This document shows, piece by piece, positions 24,827 to 33,007 of a stretch of 64,000 nucleotides of DNA. Location of the stretch: the NCBI RefSeq assembly GCF_001413955.1, contig NZ_LCTZ01000002.1:434001-498000 (forward strand), written 5' to 3'. The stretch comes from Flagellimonas eckloniae. GTDB taxonomy: Bacteria; Bacteroidota; Bacteroidia; Flavobacteriales; Flavobacteriaceae. The number at the start of each line of letters is the position of its first letter. Position 1 is the first letter of the stretch. The notes under the pieces are model-generated. The model worked only from the letters and a program-made list of their open reading frames with translations. It ran no database searches and was not told the origin of the DNA. A program made the translations under genes and the position numbers.

Positions 24827-25234
24827 TTGAATCGCACAATAGCCATATTACTTCTAATATGTTTCCACGCACAACCAATGATGATTGCTTCTGTATGGAT
24901 AGACTATTGTGTGAACAATGATTATATAAAGGAAGTTCTCTGTATCAATAAAGAGCGGCCTAAATTGCAATGTGATGGTAAGTGTTACTTGGCCAAGCAA
25001 TTAAAGAAGCAATCACAACAAAAGGAATCAAAGGAAAAAGGAGTTGTTATTGAACAAAGCATCACTCCCGTATTTTTTGTTGTGATTCAAGATTTCGTCT
25101 TCAGAAAAAAAGAATCTTTATCAACTGATAAAAACCACTACTATTTCAACCACTATCAATTACTTTTTGATAGTGAAAAGGATAGACCTCCAATAATTTC
25201 TTCCGAGTTCTCCAAATATTTGGCTTACTGCTAA
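24827..25234 (+). CDS. Small Cys-containing exported protein of the MbnP locus
   Basis: About 135 residues if TTG at 24827 is used. Upstream in-frame TTG/GTG codons fall inside the promoter, and no ATG precedes the hydrophobic helix IAILLLICFHAQPMMIAS. The mature part has four cysteines in YCVNN, KEVLC, KLQC and DGKCYLAKQLKK. The CINKERP-x4-CDGKCYL pattern is shared, from memory, by a family common in Bacteroidota near metal-handling genes. No function is known. As the first gene of the MbnP locus, the cysteines suggest metal binding or redox work in the periplasm. The start codon is uncertain. Confidence 0.65.
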   Translation: MNRTIAILLLICFHAQPMMIASVWIDYCVNNDYIKEVLCINKERPKLQCDGKCYLAKQLKKQSQQKESKEKGVVIEQSITPVFFVVIQDFVFRKKESLSTDKNHYYFNHYQLLFDSEKDRPPIISSEFSKYLAYC

Positions 25235-25319
25235 ATAACAATTTAAAAATCTATAAAAATAATAATAACGCGAAGCTTTGGGCTAGAGCTGGCCCTTACT
25301 CGCATATATAAATATTCTA

Positions 25320-26114
25320 ATGAAATTATTTAAATTTTTCATAGCGATACTGCTATGCAATACTATTATGTCTTGTTCTAATGACGACGATATGGAGTCG
25401 CTTGATGGACAATTTGGGAACCTAGTCATAAAATTTGATAATGGAGTTGAAGACCAAGATTTCATTTTTGGTGTAAACTATAGCAAATCTGCTAATGAGT
25501 CCTATCAACTGGAAACACTAAAATATATTATCAGCAATATTGAATTAACTGATGCAGACGGTACAACTTTCATGTATCCAACAGATGATAATGTCTTTAT
25601 TGTGAACGAAGCCGATGCAAACAATGCTGGAGAAATCTGGATTACCTTAGAAGGCATTCCTGCGGCAGATTATACCAAAATATCCTTTGGTGTTGGCATA
25701 GATCAAGAACGTTATGGGCTAGGTGCAGAAGGCCAAGGCGATTTTTTGCAAACGGCACAGGATGAAGAAATGTTATGGTCATGGGCCACAGGTTTTCGCT
25801 TTATACGATTAGACGGGGTCTATTCAGATAATTCAGTAACCGATGAGGCACTCAATATACATATGGGTAGTGTAGGGACCAGTCTTGACAATTACCGTGA
25901 AGTAAGCTTGGATTTACCCAATACGGTATTGGTAAGGGAAATGGCTGAACCAGAAGTACATATCAAAGCAGATATCTCATTGGTTTTTGATGGGCAAACA
26001 TCAGTTACCTTTTCAGAAGGTTATAGTCAAGTTCATACGGATGAGACTACTACTCCGATTATTGCCGATAATGTTATGGGAATGTTCGAGGTTCATCACG
26101 TGCACAATAATTAG
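25320..26114 (+). CDS. MbnP-like metal-binding lipoprotein
   Basis: A 264-residue lipoprotein (lipobox TIMSC, Cys19). The body matches the MbnP family: GNLVIKFDN, KYIISNIELTDADG, the MLWSWATGFRFIRLDG segment with Trp153 and Trp155, and His residues at 181, 214 and in the C-terminal EVHHVHN (259, 260, 262). In methanobactin-linked MbnP, a Trp is oxidised to kynurenine by the di-heme enzyme MbnH, and this allows copper binding. The adjacent di-heme gene fits that pairing. No methanobactin precursor or its enzymes are seen, so the module works in another context. Confidence 0.85.
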   Translation: MKLFKFFIAILLCNTIMSCSNDDDMESLDGQFGNLVIKFDNGVEDQDFIFGVNYSKSANESYQLETLKYIISNIELTDADGTTFMYPTDDNVFIVNEADANNAGEIWITLEGIPAADYTKISFGVGIDQERYGLGAEGQGDFLQTAQDEEMLWSWATGFRFIRLDGVYSDNSVTDEALNIHMGSVGTSLDNYREVSLDLPNTVLVREMAEPEVHIKADISLVFDGQTSVTFSEGYSQVHTDETTTPIIADNVMGMFEVHHVHNN

Positions 26115-26125
26115 ATACATAAACC

Positions 26126-26164
26126 TTGTGCCGCAGTATTTACTGCGGCACAACATTCTTTTTA
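26126..26164 (+). terminator. Strong hairpin between the MbnP-like and MbnH-like genes
   Basis: The arms ttgtgccgcagta (26126-26138) and tactgcggcacaa (26141-26153) are perfect inverted copies, 13 bp each, followed by ctttttatt. It ends five bases before the next start codon. It could cap the MbnP transcript or attenuate read-through to the di-heme gene. Confidence 0.7.
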
Positions 26165-26168
26165 TTCA

Positions 26169-27218
26169 ATGGACAAAAAAATCGTATTGGTTTTTGTGTG
26201 CACTATTTTTTTCTGGAGTTGTAACAATGACAGTCCTGAAAATGAATATGTACCTATAAACCTAACAGTGAAACATCCGGAAAATTTTCCGGAGATTAAA
26301 TACACTCTCAGCAATAATCCTGTTACCGAGCAGGGTTTTGAATTAGGTAAAAAATTGTTCTATGATGGCAAGCTTTCAGCAAATAACAGTATACCCTGTG
26401 CATTTTGCCATGAGCAAGCATTTGCTTTTACCCATCACGGTCATACGTTGAGTCATGGTGTAAATGGTGGAATTGGGTTTAGGAACTCGCAGCCTATACA
26501 AAACTTGGCATATTTTTCTGAGTTTATGTGGGACGGTGCTGCATCACATTTGGATTTACAACCAATCATTCCCATTACCAGTGATTTGGAAATGGGGGAG
26601 ACGCTATCCAGCATAGTTGATAAACTTAAAGCGGATAGTTACTATCAAGAACAATTTCCACTAGCGTTTGATGATGGCGAGATTAACAGTGAAAATATAC
26701 TCAAAGCACTTTCACAATTCATGCTCATGATGGTTTCCTCAAATTCAAAGTATGATAAATATGTAAGAAAAGAAGAAGGCATAGAATTCACGGACACTGA
26801 ACTTGAAGGGCAAAGTATCTTTAAAGCCAAGTGTGCATCATGCCATGCAACAGATTTATTTACGGACCAGAGCTATCGGAACACAGGTTTGCCCATAAAC
26901 CCAAAATTGGATGATAAAGGCAGATTTAATGTTTTAGAAAACCCAGATGACCTCTACAAATTTAAAGTGCCAAGTTTACGAAATGTGGAAAAAAGCTTTC
27001 CATATATGCACGATGGTCGTTTTGCTTCCTTGGAAGCGGTTCTGGATTTTTATAACGATGGTATGGTTGACAATGGAAATGTTGATGAAAGTTTACTACG
27101 AAGTGACTCAAGTTTTGGCATTTCACTTACCGATGAAGAAAAAGGACAATTGATAGCCTTTTTAAAAACGCTTACAGATGATGAATTTTTAAACGATACA
27201 CGTTTTGCAGAATTTTAA
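26169..27218 (+). CDS. MbnH-like di-heme cytochrome c peroxidase/MauG family protein
   Basis: A 349-residue lipoprotein (Cys18 in FFWSCNN). Two heme c motifs are CAFCH (77-81) and CASCH (222-226). PYMHDGRF (278-285) is the conserved MauG/CcpA loop near the second heme, and GGIGFRNSQPIQNLAYFSEFMWDGA is the family signature. Members use H2O2 or oxidised heme to modify a partner or reduce peroxide. Directly after an MbnP-like gene, the best reading is an MbnH that oxidises the MbnP Trp. A plain peroxidase role remains possible. Confidence 0.87.
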   Translation: MDKKIVLVFVCTIFFWSCNNDSPENEYVPINLTVKHPENFPEIKYTLSNNPVTEQGFELGKKLFYDGKLSANNSIPCAFCHEQAFAFTHHGHTLSHGVNGGIGFRNSQPIQNLAYFSEFMWDGAASHLDLQPIIPITSDLEMGETLSSIVDKLKADSYYQEQFPLAFDDGEINSENILKALSQFMLMMVSSNSKYDKYVRKEEGIEFTDTELEGQSIFKAKCASCHATDLFTDQSYRNTGLPINPKLDDKGRFNVLENPDDLYKFKVPSLRNVEKSFPYMHDGRFASLEAVLDFYNDGMVDNGNVDESLLRSDSSFGISLTDEEKGQLIAFLKTLTDDEFLNDTRFAEF

Positions 27219-28194
27219 ACAATACATATTTTCACTTTTACTGATTCTTTTTGCTCAGATAGCTTTTGCAAAAGTCATAAACCATTGTGATACATGGCAT
27301 GAAAAAAGCATAAAACCCTACTGTGATTTATGCGGATGTGCTACTAATAATGGAAATTTTGGGTTTGGAACACTGTCCAACAGCAATTTTATTGGTTTTC
27401 GCTATATCCACCAGAGTTTTGAGTCTAGAGATGGGATTTTTAGTGATTCACCCAGTAGTAATGAGTACTTGAACACCTATCAACTTTGGACGCAAGTACC
27501 AGTATTCCAAAGCTTTTATATAACGGCCAGTTTGCCCTATCAAGATTTGAAAAGAACCTTTGAGAGTGGTTCGGCAACTGAATCACTCAAAGGTATAGGT
27601 GATGCAAATGTGATGGGCTGGTATAAATTACAGTTTTTAAAAAAGCAGAATAATGACTCTATACCTTACCCGGTAGGGCGTCCCCTTTCCAGACATTCCA
27701 TCCAGATTGGTATAGGAGCTAAACTGCCAACCGGAGAATTTGAGGAACGGCTAACCAATCGAGTAAATCCTGGTTTTCAGGTAGGGACTGGTAGTTTTGA
27801 CGGAATTTTTTCATTGGGATATAATTATGGAGGGGACAAAATTGGCTTCAATGCACTTTTTACCTATTACCAAAAAGGGGAAAATAAAAATGAATACCGT
27901 TTTGGCAATCAATGGAGCTATGCTGGAAACCTGTACTATAAATTGGCTTTAAATACATTTTCATTGATGCCTTTTGTTGGGATTTCTGGAGATGATTATG
28001 ATACTATTAAGCAGTTTGGGGAGACGCTTCAAGATACTGATGGTCAGATTTTAAACGGAACATTTGGCGCGGAATGCACAATTGGTCAATTCATACTTGG
28101 TGCAAATGCATCGTTGCCAATTTCCCAGGATTTATTTGGAGGAAACGTGCAGGCTAATGAACGCTTGTCTGTATATGTGAATTTTTCCTTGTGA
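27205..28194 (+). CDS. Outer-membrane beta-barrel (transporter-like) protein with Cys-rich N-terminus
   Basis: The product has 329 residues. TTG at 27205 is the only start before the signal peptide (YIFSLLLILFAQIAFA), and it overlaps the di-heme gene by 14 bp, so coupling is likely. The mature start carries HCDTWHEK and CDLCGCATN, with five cysteines in all, which could bind copper or iron. The rest has alternating strands ending in VYVNFSL, as in a beta-barrel of the phenol-degradation MetA-like/transporter type. It probably forms the outer-membrane arm of the module. Confidence 0.72.
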   Translation: MQNFKQYIFSLLLILFAQIAFAKVINHCDTWHEKSIKPYCDLCGCATNNGNFGFGTLSNSNFIGFRYIHQSFESRDGIFSDSPSSNEYLNTYQLWTQVPVFQSFYITASLPYQDLKRTFESGSATESLKGIGDANVMGWYKLQFLKKQNNDSIPYPVGRPLSRHSIQIGIGAKLPTGEFEERLTNRVNPGFQVGTGSFDGIFSLGYNYGGDKIGFNALFTYYQKGENKNEYRFGNQWSYAGNLYYKLALNTFSLMPFVGISGDDYDTIKQFGETLQDTDGQILNGTFGAECTIGQFILGANASLPISQDLFGGNVQANERLSVYVNFSL

Positions 28195-28223
28195 TTATGT
28201 AATGCTTGTTGCGAATGAATGTT

Positions 28224-28265
28224 AAAAGAGGTGTTTATAATGATTTTTGTAAACACCTCTTTTCA
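28224..28265. terminator. Bidirectional terminator after the MbnP locus
   Basis: The arms aaaagaggtgttta (28224-28237) and taaacacctctttt (28250-28263) are exact inverted copies. The A and T ends allow termination from both convergent genes. Confidence 0.85.
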
Positions 28266-28302
28266 TTAATTTGGGTTTGAGATAAATCAGATTTGGTTGG
28301 AA

Positions 28303-28983
28303 CTATGATTTAATTTCCCTCCTCAGTTTTATAATGTCTGTTATATGGGTGTAGATTACAATCGGCACAATAGTAGCTGGCAATAAAACAAACGGAAAAT
28401 AATTTATCCCTTTATTGGGTTGGTCAAATGCAAATTGTTGAAATGGGAGCTCAGCCGATAATATCCCATTTGTCAGAATAAAGCTTACCAAAAAAAGACC
28501 TACAAAGTTCCATGCAATCAGTATCTTTTTCGATACTTTGTTTTTGAGATAGAGTAGACCCATGATTGGGGCGGTAAGTCCAGCCAGAATATCAAAATTT
28601 CTTCCTTCAAAAGTCATTAGTTCAGGAATCATTTTATATATAAAGAGATAGAGCAATACAATTTCAACGGGTACTCTTATGATATGCAGAAAAGTACTGA
28701 TTCGTATATTTCTGTTTTTATCCATCCACTTTAAAACCTTTGGTGTAAGACCCAGGATTATAAATAGGGTTATAGGAATTAAGACCAATGCAAATCGAGG
28801 GGGTATTTTTTCTGTTTCCTGATAAAATCCAGTGTACGCCAGAATCGACTGAATTATTGACCAAACAACAATGGATAAGGTCAGAAAACGTGACTTTCCA
28901 TTGGCATAATGAAACAACACAATTGTCGCTAGACACGTTATCAAAAACAAAATTTCAATCCAATTTGGCAAATTATCTATCAT
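28303..28983 (-). CDS. Uncharacterised multi-pass membrane protein
   Basis: A 226-residue protein with about seven predicted helices, beginning NWIEILFLITCLATIVLFHYAN. Loops carry KWMDKNRNIRIS and FDQPNKGINYFPFV, found in a family of Bacteroidota membrane proteins without a known role (from memory). No transport or enzyme motif is seen. It is convergent with the MbnP locus and may be unrelated to it. Confidence 0.65.
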   Translation of the reverse strand: MIDNLPNWIEILFLITCLATIVLFHYANGKSRFLTLSIVVWSIIQSILAYTGFYQETEKIPPRFALVLIPITLFIILGLTPKVLKWMDKNRNIRISTFLHIIRVPVEIVLLYLFIYKMIPELMTFEGRNFDILAGLTAPIMGLLYLKNKVSKKILIAWNFVGLFLVSFILTNGILSAELPFQQFAFDQPNKGINYFPFVLLPATIVPIVIYTHITDIIKLRREIKS

Positions 28984-29025
28984 GTGCTTAACTTTTATTG
29001 ATTACGCTATCCTATTGTAGCATTC

Positions 29026-29571
29026 TTAATCACCAAGTATTTTTGTTTCAAATCCATCAATACTTTCAGTGTTTTTATTGCTCCAGTATGCCTCTATTCC
29101 CTCTTTTCCTTGTTTTTGGGCCCAAGAATCCAACATGGTTCTTTCTTCATTGAAATCCATATACGGAACGGCGAATCCACAAGAAGTTTGAACAAGGTCA
29201 ATATCCATCTCAATAATTTGTCTAGCACCTGTATTTTCATCAAACAACGCTACATATTTGTTGAACTGCTCGTGCCTATTGTGGTAAATTTTTGCATGAC
29301 CATACAATCTTAGGATTAGGGGTTTACCTTCAAAAGCGCAAAACATGATTGTCATTCTATCATTTTTCAGCAAATGTGCGGCAGTTTCATTGCCACTACC
29401 GGTTAAATTCAACCAAACAATCTTATTTTTCTCAATCACCCTAAAGGAATCCATCCCTTTTGGCGATAAATTAATGCGCCCTTCACTTGCTGCTGTCGCA
29501 ACAAAGAATATTTTTTGATTTTCTATAAACTCTTTTAAGGTAGGAGTAATATGGTCTAAAAGTTTTGACAT
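29026..29571 (-). CDS. Pyridoxamine 5'-phosphate oxidase-like (PPOX) FMN-binding protein
   Basis: A 181-residue split-barrel flavin protein. Residues about 21-60 (IFFVATAASEGRINLSPKGMDSFRVIEKNKIVWLNLTGSGNETAAHL) are the FMN-binding half, where S-P-K-G and the GSGNETAAHL segment match family members. These reduce or bind FMN or F420 for small-molecule redox chemistry. The gene faces OsmC and AhpD-like genes on the same strand, so a shared stress role is possible but not shown. Confidence 0.88.
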   Translation of the reverse strand: MSKLLDHITPTLKEFIENQKIFFVATAASEGRINLSPKGMDSFRVIEKNKIVWLNLTGSGNETAAHLLKNDRMTIMFCAFEGKPLILRLYGHAKIYHNRHEQFNKYVALFDENTGARQIIEMDIDLVQTSCGFAVPYMDFNEERTMLDSWAQKQGKEGIEAYWSNKNTESIDGFETKILGD

Positions 29572-29664
29572 TTATTCAAATTGAATACCATGCAAAAATG
29601 CAGTGCGGTTTTGAAGTTTAAAAATAGTGAATTTCGAAACTTAAATTGGTCTATTGGCAACAGT

Positions 29665-30135
29665 TTATACTGCAATTATCATTGGATTGTGTCCAATTTT
29701 AAAATTACAGGAGTTGGCAATAAAACACATCTTATTTGCTTCTACATGCAGCTCATTTGCTCTTTGTGTATTATCCGAATTTTTGATTTTCACAATAGGG
29801 TTTAAGGTTACTTCGGAAAATTTTCCACTACCATCTGGCATTTCTTCCATCACCCCTGTGGCGTTATCAACATATTCAGTGACTACTATTTTATGTACAG
29901 AACATAGATGCAGATACCATAACATGTGACATGCAGAGAGGGAGGACAAAAACAAATCTTCAGGATTGTATTTTGACTTATCTCCTAAAAATGAAGGGTC
30001 CGAAGAACCATTTATAGAATCATATTTTCCATCGGTGGATATTTTATGGTTTCTATTGTATGCTTTATAGTTTTGCGTGCCCTTTCCTTCATTTCCGGTC
30101 CACTCAACTTTAATTTTATAATTGTGTTTTTTCAT
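29665..30135 (-). CDS. OsmC family peroxiredoxin-like protein
   Basis: A 156-residue protein. Residues about 70-90 (NPEDLFLSSLSACHMLWYLHLC) contain the catalytic Cys in SACHMLWYLHLC, and the second Cys sits near the C-terminus (MCFIANSCNFKIGHN). OsmC/Ohr proteins reduce organic hydroperoxides with two cysteines. The C-terminal peptide is slightly altered from the usual VPV-x-hydrophobic ending. It lies between a PPOX protein and an AhpD-like protein. Confidence 0.88.
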   Translation of the reverse strand: MKKHNYKIKVEWTGNEGKGTQNYKAYNRNHKISTDGKYDSINGSSDPSFLGDKSKYNPEDLFLSSLSACHMLWYLHLCSVHKIVVTEYVDNATGVMEEMPDGSGKFSEVTLNPIVKIKNSDNTQRANELHVEANKMCFIANSCNFKIGHNPMIIAV

Positions 30136-30264
30136 TTATTTGCATATGACTGGCATGGAACCCAAGGCATCAATTTATAATTTTAACCATTTGACTATGA
30201 AACCATTTGTCAGTTTAAAAATATAAAATTGAATTCACTTATCAAGTCCAATAAATAGGGGAGT

Positions 30265-30286
30265 ATCATGGTATGCGTACCATGAT
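30265..30286. repeat. Perfect 9-bp inverted repeat at the end of the AhpD-like gene
   Basis: The arms atcatggta (30265-30273) and taccatgat (30278-30286) pair with a 4-nt loop. The right arm abuts the stop codon of the AhpD-like gene. No T run follows on either strand, so it is not a standard terminator. Confidence 0.6.
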
Positions 30287-30726
30287 CAATCCCAAAGCGG
30301 TTTATGCGTGCTGATTGCAATCCTATTCCAGACATTTATGGTGGCAATGGCCATGATAATCTGTGAAAAGTAATGTTTGTCAAATAGCGAAATTGCTTTT
30401 TGATAGGTTTCATCGGTCAACCCATTTCTATGAATCAGGGTAACTTCTTCGGTAATTTGAAGAATAAGCTTTTCTTCCTTTGTAAATAAGTCAGCGGTTT
30501 TCCAAGCATCCAATAAAAAAAGACGTTGTTGACTTTCACCATTTTTTATGGCTTCTTTTGTATGCATGTCTATACAAAAAGCACATCCATTAAGTTGCGA
30601 AGCTCTAATTTTTATTAGCTCGTAATGAACCTTACTTAATCCACTTTGTTTCATATAATCCTCTAAACCAAAAATGGCTTTATAGGCTAAAGGTTCCGCT
30701 TCATCAATTTGAATTCTTTTATCCAT
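30286..30726 (-). CDS. Carboxymuconolactone decarboxylase/AhpD-like alkylhydroperoxidase
   Basis: A 146-residue protein with the AhpD-type motif: Cys48, Cys51 and His55 (LNGCAFCIDMHTKEA). The fold trimerises and reduces peroxides with the CxxC pair. ATG at 30726 (MDKRIQIDEAEP) is preferred over an in-frame TTG 51 bases upstream, since the extra N-terminus has no family match. It lies directly downstream of the Crp/Fnr regulator with a short gap and is likely its target or partner. Confidence 0.88.
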   Translation of the reverse strand: MDKRIQIDEAEPLAYKAIFGLEDYMKQSGLSKVHYELIKIRASQLNGCAFCIDMHTKEAIKNGESQQRLFLLDAWKTADLFTKEEKLILQITEEVTLIHRNGLTDETYQKAISLFDKHYFSQIIMAIATINVWNRIAISTHKPLWD

Positions 30727-30792
30727 TTTTAAGTGTTTTTTAAATTTTGACGCTAAGTTATTAGTACCAATCCTCAAAAAACTTAAACAGGT

Positions 30793-31368
30793 TTAAGAAC
30801 GTTTTTTTGCGCGTATTTCACTTACATATTCTGGGGTGAGGCCCAAAAAAGAAGCAATTAGATATTGGGGAACGCGTTGGGCAAATAATGGAAACTGTTC
30901 GGTAAAATGAAAGTAGATCTCCTCTTTAGTAAGACCAAACAAATACCTCATTTTAACCAAGGCAGCGCCATAGGAAATTTGATAAATGGTACGGAAGTAT
31001 TTTTCAAGTTGTGGAAATTCTTTTAATAATTGTCCTTGTTTGTCATGCGTAATTGTAAGGAGTCGTGTGTTCTCGACAGCTTGAATGGAAAAATCTGTTG
31101 TAGTTTGATTTAGATAAGCTAAATCATCTGTTATCCACCAGTTTTCAATCGCAAATTGAACTGTACGCTCTGTACCCTTATCATTTAAAAAAAACATATG
31201 GAGACAGCCTTCCAATACAAAATGGTTATGCGTGCACATATTCCCTGCTTCCATGAGCACTTCTTTTTTCTTTAAAATCCTAATTTCAAAAAAAGGAAGT
31301 ATTTCCTGAAAATGCTCTTCAGTTAGTTCCAGATATTTATTAAAATGATGGAAGAGTTGTTTTGGCAT
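30793..31368 (-). CDS. Crp/Fnr family transcriptional regulator
   Basis: A 191-residue regulator with a cyclic-nucleotide-like sensor domain (residues about 25-115: VLMEAGNMCTHNHFVLEGCLHMFFLNDKGTERTVQFAIENWWITD) and a C-terminal HTH (QRVPQYLIASFLGLTPEYVSEIRAKKRS). It lacks the FNR four-Cys cluster. The final recognition helix ends at the C-terminus, as in the short Bacteroidota group that often controls a neighbouring oxidoreductase or CMD gene. Confidence 0.9.
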   Translation of the reverse strand: MPKQLFHHFNKYLELTEEHFQEILPFFEIRILKKKEVLMEAGNMCTHNHFVLEGCLHMFFLNDKGTERTVQFAIENWWITDDLAYLNQTTTDFSIQAVENTRLLTITHDKQGQLLKEFPQLEKYFRTIYQISYGAALVKMRYLFGLTKEEIYFHFTEQFPLFAQRVPQYLIASFLGLTPEYVSEIRAKKRS

Positions 31369-31414
31369 ACTTCATCATTAATCTTGATTTTAACCTTCTA
31401 TTAGGAGGTAGGTG

Positions 31415-32824
31415 TCAATCCTCCCATTCCGTATGAAAAACTCCTTCTTTATCCAATCGCTCATAGGTATGGGAACCAAAATAGTCTCGCTGCGCCTGTA
31501 TCAAGTTTAAGGGCAATCGGCTGCTGGTATATGCATCAAAATAAGTCAAGGCATTGGAAAGTCCCGGCAATGGAATGCCATTTGCAGCTCCATAAGCGAC
31601 CAACTCGCGGGCAGAACCAACGGTTTCCTGTACTTTATCAACAAAAGAAGGTGAAAGCAATAAGTTTTGTAACCCAGGCTCAACTTTAAAGGCTTCCGTA
31701 ATATCGGCCAATAGTGCGGCGCGAATAATACAGCCTGCCCTCCAGATTTTGGCAATTTCACCCAGTTCCAACTCATATCCATACTCCTTTGAGGCATCAG
31801 CCAATTGATGCATGCCTTGTGCATAGGTAATAATAAAGGCAAAGTACAATGCACTTTCGGTCTTGTTTATCAAAGTCTTCTTTACTACAGGTTCTGGTGT
31901 AGGACGACCGTACAGAGCATCTGCTTTTACCCGTTCTTCTTTTAGAGCAGATATTTCACGCATGCTTACCGCAATATCTATGGTTGGCACAGGAATCCCT
32001 AAGTCCATGGCATTTTGCGAGGTCCATTTCCCGGTTCCTTTTTGTTTTGCCTTGTCCAATATTTTATCAACCAGATGCCCTTCTCCCAAATCGTCTTTTT
32101 GCTCAAAGATTTCAGATGTAATTTCAACTAGGAAGGATTGTAATCGTCCAGCATTCCATGAAGCATAGGTCTCATGGAGTTCTTCATTCGTCAAATCCCC
32201 AGCTTTTTTCAAAAGGTCATAGATTTCCGAAGTCAGCTGCATCAATCCATATTCAATGCCATTATGAACCATTTTCACATAATTCCCTGCCGATTTAGGA
32301 CCTAAATAGGCTACACAAGGTTCTCCCTTATATTTTGCGGAAACCGCTTCAAAAATGGGTTTCACATGTTGATAAGCATCCCGTGAGCCTCCAGGCATAA
32401 TGCTTGGCCCTTTTCTTGCTCCTTTGGCTCCACCGGAGACCCCGGCCCCAAAGAAATTTATGCTTTTCTCTTGTAAATAGGCCTCTCGACGGTCTGTATC
32501 GGTAAAAAAGGAATTCCCTCCATCAATAATGATATCTCCCTTGTCCAAATGTGGAAGTAAATTTTCAATAACAATATCAACAACTTTTCCAGCCGGCACT
32601 AGCAACATAATTTTTCTTGGTGTACTCAATCCATTCACAAAAGTGACAACATCCGAAGTGGCATTTACTTTCGCAGAATCTCCACCTTCTTCAATCAGTG
32701 CGCTTACTTTTTCTTCATCCAGATCGTTGCCAAAAGCAGTAAAACCATTATCCGCAACGTTTAAAATAAAATTACGCCCCATCACCCCAAGTCCTACCAG
32801 ACCAAAATCGTATGTATTTGCCAT
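31415..32824 (-). CDS. gnd: 6-phosphogluconate dehydrogenase, NADP-dependent, decarboxylating
   Basis: This 469-residue cytosolic enzyme converts 6-phosphogluconate to ribulose 5-phosphate with CO2 and NADPH. The N-terminal GLGVMGRNFILNVADNG binds NADP. GAGVSGGAKGARKGPSIMPGG and KMVHNGIEYGLMQL hold the substrate and catalytic Lys. ATG at 32824 (MANTYDFG) is favoured over ATG two codons earlier, because it matches the usual start. It is divergent from zwf and pgl, with which it forms the oxidative pentose phosphate branch. Confidence 0.96.
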   Translation of the reverse strand: MANTYDFGLVGLGVMGRNFILNVADNGFTAFGNDLDEEKVSALIEEGGDSAKVNATSDVVTFVNGLSTPRKIMLLVPAGKVVDIVIENLLPHLDKGDIIIDGGNSFFTDTDRREAYLQEKSINFFGAGVSGGAKGARKGPSIMPGGSRDAYQHVKPIFEAVSAKYKGEPCVAYLGPKSAGNYVKMVHNGIEYGLMQLTSEIYDLLKKAGDLTNEELHETYASWNAGRLQSFLVEITSEIFEQKDDLGEGHLVDKILDKAKQKGTGKWTSQNAMDLGIPVPTIDIAVSMREISALKEERVKADALYGRPTPEPVVKKTLINKTESALYFAFIITYAQGMHQLADASKEYGYELELGEIAKIWRAGCIIRAALLADITEAFKVEPGLQNLLLSPSFVDKVQETVGSARELVAYGAANGIPLPGLSNALTYFDAYTSSRLPLNLIQAQRDYFGSHTYERLDKEGVFHTEWED

Positions 32825-33007
32825 TCTCATTGTTTTTTCACCTAGCGCTAATCAAAAACTAAGTAAGTTGTTTGTTCAATTCCGAACCTAAAATAAACGT
32901 TATATTCGTTATGCTCAAAATTAAATGGTTTTGTAAAATGTTTTTTTGAAAATAACATTTTGAGCCTTCTAGTTTTGGACACCCTAAACGGGAATACAAA
33001 TACCTTT

